DNA of 17,500 nucleotides from Symbiodinium natans (taxonomy: Eukaryota > Sar > Dinophyceae > Suessiales > Symbiodiniaceae): contig CAJNDS010002485.1 in NCBI GenBank assembly GCA_905221605.1, positions 1-17,500 on the forward strand, given 5' to 3'. The notes below the pieces were generated by a model. The model did not search any database, was not told the DNA's origin, and saw only the letters and a list, made by a program, of their open reading frames with translations. Positions 13,983 through 17,500 of this stretch are shown piece after piece; within the stretch, counting starts at the first letter, position 1; each line of letters begins with the position of its first letter. The position numbers and the translations under genes are program-made.

Positions 13983-14361
13983 AGATTGCAGTTGGCAGGT
14001 TTACGGCTGCCATAACCCGAAGTTAAGACTGAATTTGGGCCTCAGTTTAAGGTGCTCAAGGATCCACAGGTCCTAAGAAGGGGGGGGAAGAGGGCATACA
14101 GAGATGATTAGGCCTGTGCGTCTCAAGCTGCCTTCCGACACTTGAGAACCTGCGCTCTCAACACTGAGCAGAAATTTCTCTACCTTGAGCGCCCAAACCC
14201 CCCATAAAAACCCTAACCCCCCTCCCCACCCAGCATGGGGGCCAACAAACCCCCCCGAAATTCGGGCGAGTGGCGTGTACGACAAGAAGGTCAAGAATTG
14301 CTTCTGGTTCTTATCGCCGATGCCTTTGTCGACTGAGGGCATGCTGTTGCTTCACGCGTTG
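13983..14361. other. Unique sequence, no gene supported
   Basis: Overlapping frames on both strands (minus about 14073-14342, plus 14185-14379) lack recognised motifs. A CCCCCCATAAAAACCCTAACCC decayed telomeric island lies near 14198-14220. Confidence 0.45.
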
Positions 14362-14435
14362 TTAGGGTTTAGGGTTTAGGGTTTAGGGTTTAGGGTTTAG
14401 GGTTTAGGGTTTAGAGTTTAGGGTTTAGGGTATAG
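14362..14435 (+). repeat. Telomeric array, TTTAGGG about x10
   Basis: Nearly perfect units with one TTTAGAG. Confidence 0.95.
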
Positions 14436-14812
14436 TTCTTAGGGCGGAGGCTGAGGGTGTTTCTGCGCTTTGGGATTTTTCAGGGCAGCTTAGGGGTTCG
14501 GGCTGCTTGGGGGTGGGTTTTTGGGCATTGAGGGTTAGGGGGCGTAGGGGGTCCCTGAACCTTAGACCCTAAATCCTAAAGACTGTGTGGCTTGTGCAGG
14601 GGGCAGTTCCCCCTGTCTTCAAGCCTGACACCTAAAAGCCCTTAACCTTTCCCTAAACCCTATACCCTAAGCCCTACAGCCTAGACCCTAAGCCCATAAA
14701 AAAATGCAACGTGCACACAAAAAGAATCCCCCTAAAACCGATGATCCCGAAAGCCTAACTCCGACCTGGCCATGCAAACAATAAACCTAGGCACTAGGCT
14801 CCGATTGGACTG
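14436..14812. repeat. Decayed telomeric sequence of both orientations
   Basis: A G-rich plus-strand decay region (14436-14552) adjoins C-rich decay (CCCTAAATCCTAAAG at about 14567-14581; CCCTAAACCCTATACCCTAAG at about 14652-14671). A smaller A-rich unique segment follows. No gene seen. Confidence 0.65.
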
Positions 14813-14814
14813 GG

Positions 14815-14968
14815 TTTAGGGTTTAGGGTTTAGGGTTTAGGGTTTAGGGTTTAGGGTTTAGGGTTTAGGGTTTAGGGTTTAGGGTTTAGGGTTTAGGGTT
14901 CAGGGTTTAGAGTTTAAAATTTAGGGTTTAGGGTCTAGGGTCTAGGGTTTAGGGTTTAGGGTTTACGG
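14815..14968 (+). repeat. Telomeric array, TTTAGGG about x12 then variants
   Basis: Perfect to about 14898, then TTCAGGG, TTTAGAG, TTTAAAA and TCTAGGG variants, ending TTTACGG. The TAA of a minus-strand open frame lies in this last unit (14963-14965). Confidence 0.95.
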
Positions 14969-15298
14969 TACAACTGAAACATGTTTGTATATACGCCCCT
15001 CAAAAGCCCAAATGAGGAACATGCAACATATCTCCAAAAGCCAACGTAGTGCAGTTCCTTTCTTGGGCTTTTTGGTCGGTGCAGTGGACTTGCGCCGAAC
15101 GAGCTCCCGCCTCCGGAAAACATACACCAAAAGCGAAGAAAAAACTGGGGCTTCAGGTTGAGGGCTGTATTTTGCGTTAGGGGTCTGCGGAGGGTCTAGT
15201 GGAACACCTCCGGTCCTGCTTCCAAGTAGCAATTGTTCATCCACATGCCTCAGATGCCAGGCTGCTAAAATCCTAAACCTTGGTAGCCCAGTACCCAT
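14963..15298 (-). CDS. Hypothetical 111-codon open frame, weak
   Basis: Function unknown and coding status doubtful. It is one of the longer ATG-started frames in the gene-poor part and fills the unique island between two telomeric arrays. The frame stays open upstream of the ATG to about 15370. Its C-terminal third is basic (RRRELVRRKS, KKPKK), followed by a short hydrophobic stretch, WLLEICCMFLIWAF, which could be a membrane segment. Its TAA stop is in the flanking telomeric repeat. No family is recognised and no splice site is compelling. It may be chance or an exon. Confidence 0.18.
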   Translation of the reverse strand: MGTGLPRFRILAAWHLRHVDEQLLLGSRTGGVPLDPPQTPNAKYSPQPEAPVFSSLLVYVFRRRELVRRKSTAPTKKPKKGTALRWLLEICCMFLIWAFEGRIYKHVSVVP

Positions 15299-15428
15299 AT
15301 GATGATAGTTACTTTGTACAGAGAACCTTGAACCAAAAAAACGGGGGAACGGGTACCACTGGGCTGCCAAGAAGCCCTAAGCCCGAAGCCCAACGCAGCC
15401 AAACGCCCGACGTAAATCGTGACCTCCC

Positions 15429-15552
15429 TCAACCCTATAAACCCTAAACCCTAAACCCTAAACCCTAAACCCTAAACCCTAAACCCTAAACCCTAAACCC
15501 TATAAACCCTAAACCCTAAACCCTAAACCCTAAACCCTAAACCCTAAACCCT
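15429..15552 (-). repeat. Telomeric array, CCCTAAA about x17 with two CCCTATAAA units
   Basis: Perfect CCCTAAA runs each headed by a CCCTATAAA unit (about 15433 and 15498), 65 bp apart. This suggests duplication of a composite block of about nine units. Confidence 0.95.
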
Positions 15553-15736
15553 GGTTGGGGAGGTGCGGCTCTTTTGGCTGTATCGGCTCCATCCTTGGCA
15601 GTTTCTAGAGGGCTGCCTTGGGGGAACTCCCAGATAGGAAAAACAAGCTTTCAGCTCTTGAGGGGACCTCCTTAGGTTACTTTTTATTGGGACTCCAGGG
15701 TTCATTGGAGCTCCAAGTGGGGGGCGGAGGGGGTTA
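15553..15736. other. Unique sequence with GGG/CC boxes like elements A and B
   Basis: At about 15659-15717, GGGGACCTCC, GGGACTCC and GGAGCTCC boxes are separated by AT-rich spacers of 10-17 bp, recalling the layout of 11460-11541. No gene seen. Confidence 0.45.
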
Positions 15737-15797
15737 ATAGGGTTGAGGGTTTAGGGGTTTAGGGGTTTTAGGGTTTAGGGTTTGGGCTTAGGGTTTA
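15737..15797 (+). repeat. Degenerate telomeric array
   Basis: TTGAGGG, TTTAGGGG, TTTTAGGG and TTTGGGC units. This is one of the few places where a TTTTAGGG unit occurs. Confidence 0.85.
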
Positions 15798-15956
15798 GCC
15801 CTGAAGCCCAATGGATCAGGGTGCATCTTGAGCAAGACTCCCCTGGTTGGACTGAACCCCGAGTACTTCGGGACGTAAGGACATTCGAGTTGAGGGTTGG
15901 GCATCCTTAACTCTACGGGAGCTCTGAACCTCCCCAAACGACATGCTGCCGGTGAA
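15798..15956. other. Unique spacer, no gene seen
   Basis: Contains a small hairpin, CCCGA-GTACT-TCGGG, near 15858-15872. Confidence 0.5.
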
Positions 15957-16045
15957 CCCTTAGCCCAAAACCCAAAATCCTAAATCCTTGACCCGAAACC
16001 CTGAATCCTAAATCCTAAACCCTAAACCCTAAACCCTAAACCCCT
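15957..16045 (-). repeat. Degenerate telomeric array
   Basis: CCCTAAA, TCCTAAA, CCCGAAA and CCCTGAA units. Confidence 0.88.
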
Positions 16046-16141
16046 AAATTCAAGGTGCAGTGGTGGTCCATCTTCTTGATGCACCGCTGACACGTGGAGC
16101 AGTGATGCACTCGGTACGTCTTCGCCAGCTGCAGGGTGGCT

Positions 16142-16252
16142 GGGTTTAGGGTTTAGGGTTTAGGGTTTAGGGTTTAGGGTTTAGGGCTTAGGGTTTAGGG
16201 CTTAGGGTTTAGGGTTTAGGGCTTAGGGTTTAGGGTTTAGGGTTTAGGGTGT
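16142..16252 (+). repeat. Telomeric array with interspersed CTTAGGG units
   Basis: About 15 units. CTTAGGG occurs three times in a patterned order (one, then after one TTTAGGG, then after two). Confidence 0.94.
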
Positions 16253-16346
16253 GTCAGGGGAGGGCGCGCGCTCGGGTGTGAAACGCCCCAGGCCGCGCGC
16301 TCGCGCAGCCCGTCAACCCACCCCGGCCACCCAAACTATACTCTAT
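16253..16346. other. CG-rich spacer
   Basis: CGCGCGCTCG occurs twice, about 30 bp apart (near 16264 and 16295), in a segment richer in CpG than its neighbours. No gene seen. Confidence 0.55.
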
Positions 16347-16660
16347 TAGGGTTTAGGGTTTATGGAATTGGGGTTTAAGCTGGAGTCGAGGGTAGTCTCG
16401 GCCCTGTTCGGACCTTCGGCGTGTCAGGGCCCGTAAAGGCCCTTTATTCATTTGAAGGTCAGTGAACCTATTTTTTTTCGCCAATGAGTATTTCAATCGC
16501 TAGGGTTTAAGCTGGGGTTCGGGGTAGCCTCGGCTTATTTGTTTGAAGGCCTTCGCAGGGTTTTGCGGTGTTAGGGTTTCAGCTGGGGTTCGTGGTAGCC
16601 TCGGCCCTTTTCGGGCCTTCGGCACGTCAGGGCCCGTAGAGGCCCTTGCTGATTTGGGGG

Positions 16661-16770
16661 CTTCCTGGAACTTTCCTGGCCCTTTTGAAGCCTCTTGAAG
16701 GCTTTTGAAGCCTTTCGAGGCCTTTTGGTGGTTCTCGGGGGTTTCCTGGTGCTTTCCTGGCTCTTCTGCG
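16661..16770. repeat. 10-bp-period degenerate tandem repeat
   Basis: Successive decamers read CTTTTGAAGC, CTCTTGAAGG, CTTTTGAAGC, CTTTCGAGGC, CTTTTGGTGG and CTTTCCTGGC. A similar TTTGGAGGTT/TTGGGGGTCC run lies at about 16876-16935. The minus-strand frame across it encodes a Lys/Arg/Ser-rich peptide with QESTRKPP and QESSRKPP, as expected from a 30-bp triple period. Confidence 0.7.
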
Positions 16771-16785
16771 ACAAAATGCAGGGGT

Positions 16786-16981
16786 GCCTAAAACCATCGT
16801 TTTCAATATTCAAAAATCGCATTTTCATTGTGGACAAATCTTGGGGTCCCCCCCTCTTTTAGGGGGATTGTTGCGGGTTTGGAGGTTTCGGGGGTTTTGC
16901 GTGTTTTGGTGGCTCTTGGCGCTTCTTGGGGGTCCAAAACCATCGATTCCAGTATTAAAAAAAACATTTTCATTGCCGGTG
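16786..16981. repeat. Direct repeat pair of about 48 bp
   Basis: AAAACCATCGTTTTCAATAT at about 16790 onward and AAAACCATCGATTCCAGTAT at about 16936 onward are both followed by an A-rich stretch and CATTTTCATTG. The copies occupy about 16786-16834 and 16933-16980. They flank the second decamer-repeat tract. Confidence 0.8.
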
Positions 16982-17130
16982 CGGCCCGGGATCCCTTGGC
17001 GCCGGGGGCCCTTGTTTGAAGCGCCTTTGGCCCGGACCCTTGGCCTTAAAGTTGCGGTGTTAGGGTTTAAGCTGGGGTTGGGGGTAGCCTCGGCCCTTTT
17101 CGGGCCTTCGGCGTGTCAGAGCAGGCCCTG

Positions 17131-17274
17131 ACCTCTCGAAAATCCGGAAATTGAGCAACCAGCCTGCCTGAGCCCCCTTGCCAGCCTCCTGGTCCAGGAA
17201 TCCACAGCCACCAGGGCCAGGGGGCTTTGGGGGGGGGGGGGGCCCGGCAAACTCGGGCGGTCTGTTGCTCGACT
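17131..17274. other. Unique spacer with G tract
   Basis: A G tract lies at about 17227-17242, running into CCCGG. No gene seen. Confidence 0.5.
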
Positions 17275-17500
17275 AGGGTTTAGGGGTGTAGGGTTTAGGA
17301 GTGTAGGGGCTTAGGGGTTTAGGGGTAGGGGAAGTTTAGGGATTTACGGGTTTCAGGTTAAAGAGTCCAGAGGGTAGGGGTTTGGTTGTTTAGGGGCTTA
17401 GGGGCTTAGGGGTTTAGGTGTTTAGGCGTGTAGGGGTTTAAGGGTTTAGGGGTTTAGGGGCTTTAGGGTTTAGGGTTTAGGGTTTAGGGGTTTAGGGGCT
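17275..17500 (+). repeat. Degenerate TTTAGGGG-type array running off the window
   Basis: Mixed TTTAGGGG, TGTAGGG, CTTAGGGG and TTTAGGTG units. A short run of perfect TTTAGGG lies near 17465-17487. The array continues past the window end. Confidence 0.92.

Larger units (their letters stand above)
16347..17130 (+). repeat. Four-copy dispersed repeat starting in TAGGGTTTAAGCTGG
   Basis: Copies lie at about 16370-16460, 16501-16555 (shortened), 16565-16660 and 17053-17130. The shared order is TAGGGTTTAAGCTGGGGTT, GGTAGYCTCGGCCC, the stem GGCCCTTTTCGGGCC, CTTCGGCGTGTCAG and GGGCCCGTARAGGCCC. Each copy begins in a telomere-like unit. No protein is recognised. Frames through it are interrupted or low-complexity. 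Confidence 0.85.

Noticed and set aside
16571-16837. Lys/Arg/Ser-rich minus-strand frame with QESTRKPP repeats
   Set aside because: Best explained by the 10-bp DNA repeat. Kept as a finding about periodicity, not as a gene.
17275-17500. True chromosome end
   Set aside because: The array is strongly degenerate and follows unique sequence. With perfect TTTAGGG only in short runs, it looks interstitial, though it runs off the window.
1-17500. tRNA, rRNA, transposase or reverse transcriptase genes
   Set aside because: No cloverleaf with a GGTTCRANYCC-type arm, no rRNA core motif and no catalytic protein motif of these enzymes was seen by eye. A dedicated search could still find weak cases.

Overview
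The window looks like nuclear DNA from a eukaryote with plant/alga-type telomeric repeats. TTTAGGG (or CCCTAAA on the other strand) and its variants recur from about 1.1 kb to the last base. The only recognisable genes are isolated, on the minus strand, and seem to need GT-AG introns. There are no operons, ribosome binding sites or bacterial-style gene packing. TTTAGGG telomeres occur in plants, many green algae, chromerids, dinoflagellates and some other algae, and I cannot choose a lineage from this sequence alone. The window reads as gene-poor subtelomeric or interstitial-telomere-rich DNA.

Layout. Positions 1-755 hold six foldback (hairpin) units built from a 9-bp TTTAGATAG motif, with a six-copy 31-bp tandem repeat between hairpins 1 and 2. 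Positions 756-1120 hold microsatellites and a 21-base G tract. A minus-strand gene or gene remnant lies at about 1614-2267. It carries two copies of a Trp/Cys motif in different frames and has a clean GTGAGT splice donor. From 2.9 to 6.3 kb, telomeric arrays of both orientations alternate with unique or decayed sequence. The best gene is on the minus strand at 6683-7655. It encodes a protein resembling the uncharacterised DUF3431 family, its frame is restored by a very short GT-AG intron, and its last codons and stop come from an adjacent telomeric array. From 7.9 to 17.5 kb there are more telomeric arrays, several short inverted-repeat elements, long G tracts and, at 16.37-17.13 kb, a four-copy dispersed repeat.

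The most unusual features are these: (1) the hairpin array, whose single recurrent arm difference would be a G-U pair in a plus-strand RNA; (2) separate telomere-like arrays fixed at G3, G4, G5 and G6, plus a TTTGGGG array with no A; (3) two degenerate head-to-head telomeric junctions; (4) short AT-rich dispersed elements bounded by GGG/CCC palindromes and found in inverted pairs; (5) telomeric repeats forming a protein C-terminus.

The two genes show no evident functional link. I saw no tRNA, rRNA, CRISPR array, transposase or reverse transcriptase. Most other open frames are by-products of repeats or shadows of the two genes.
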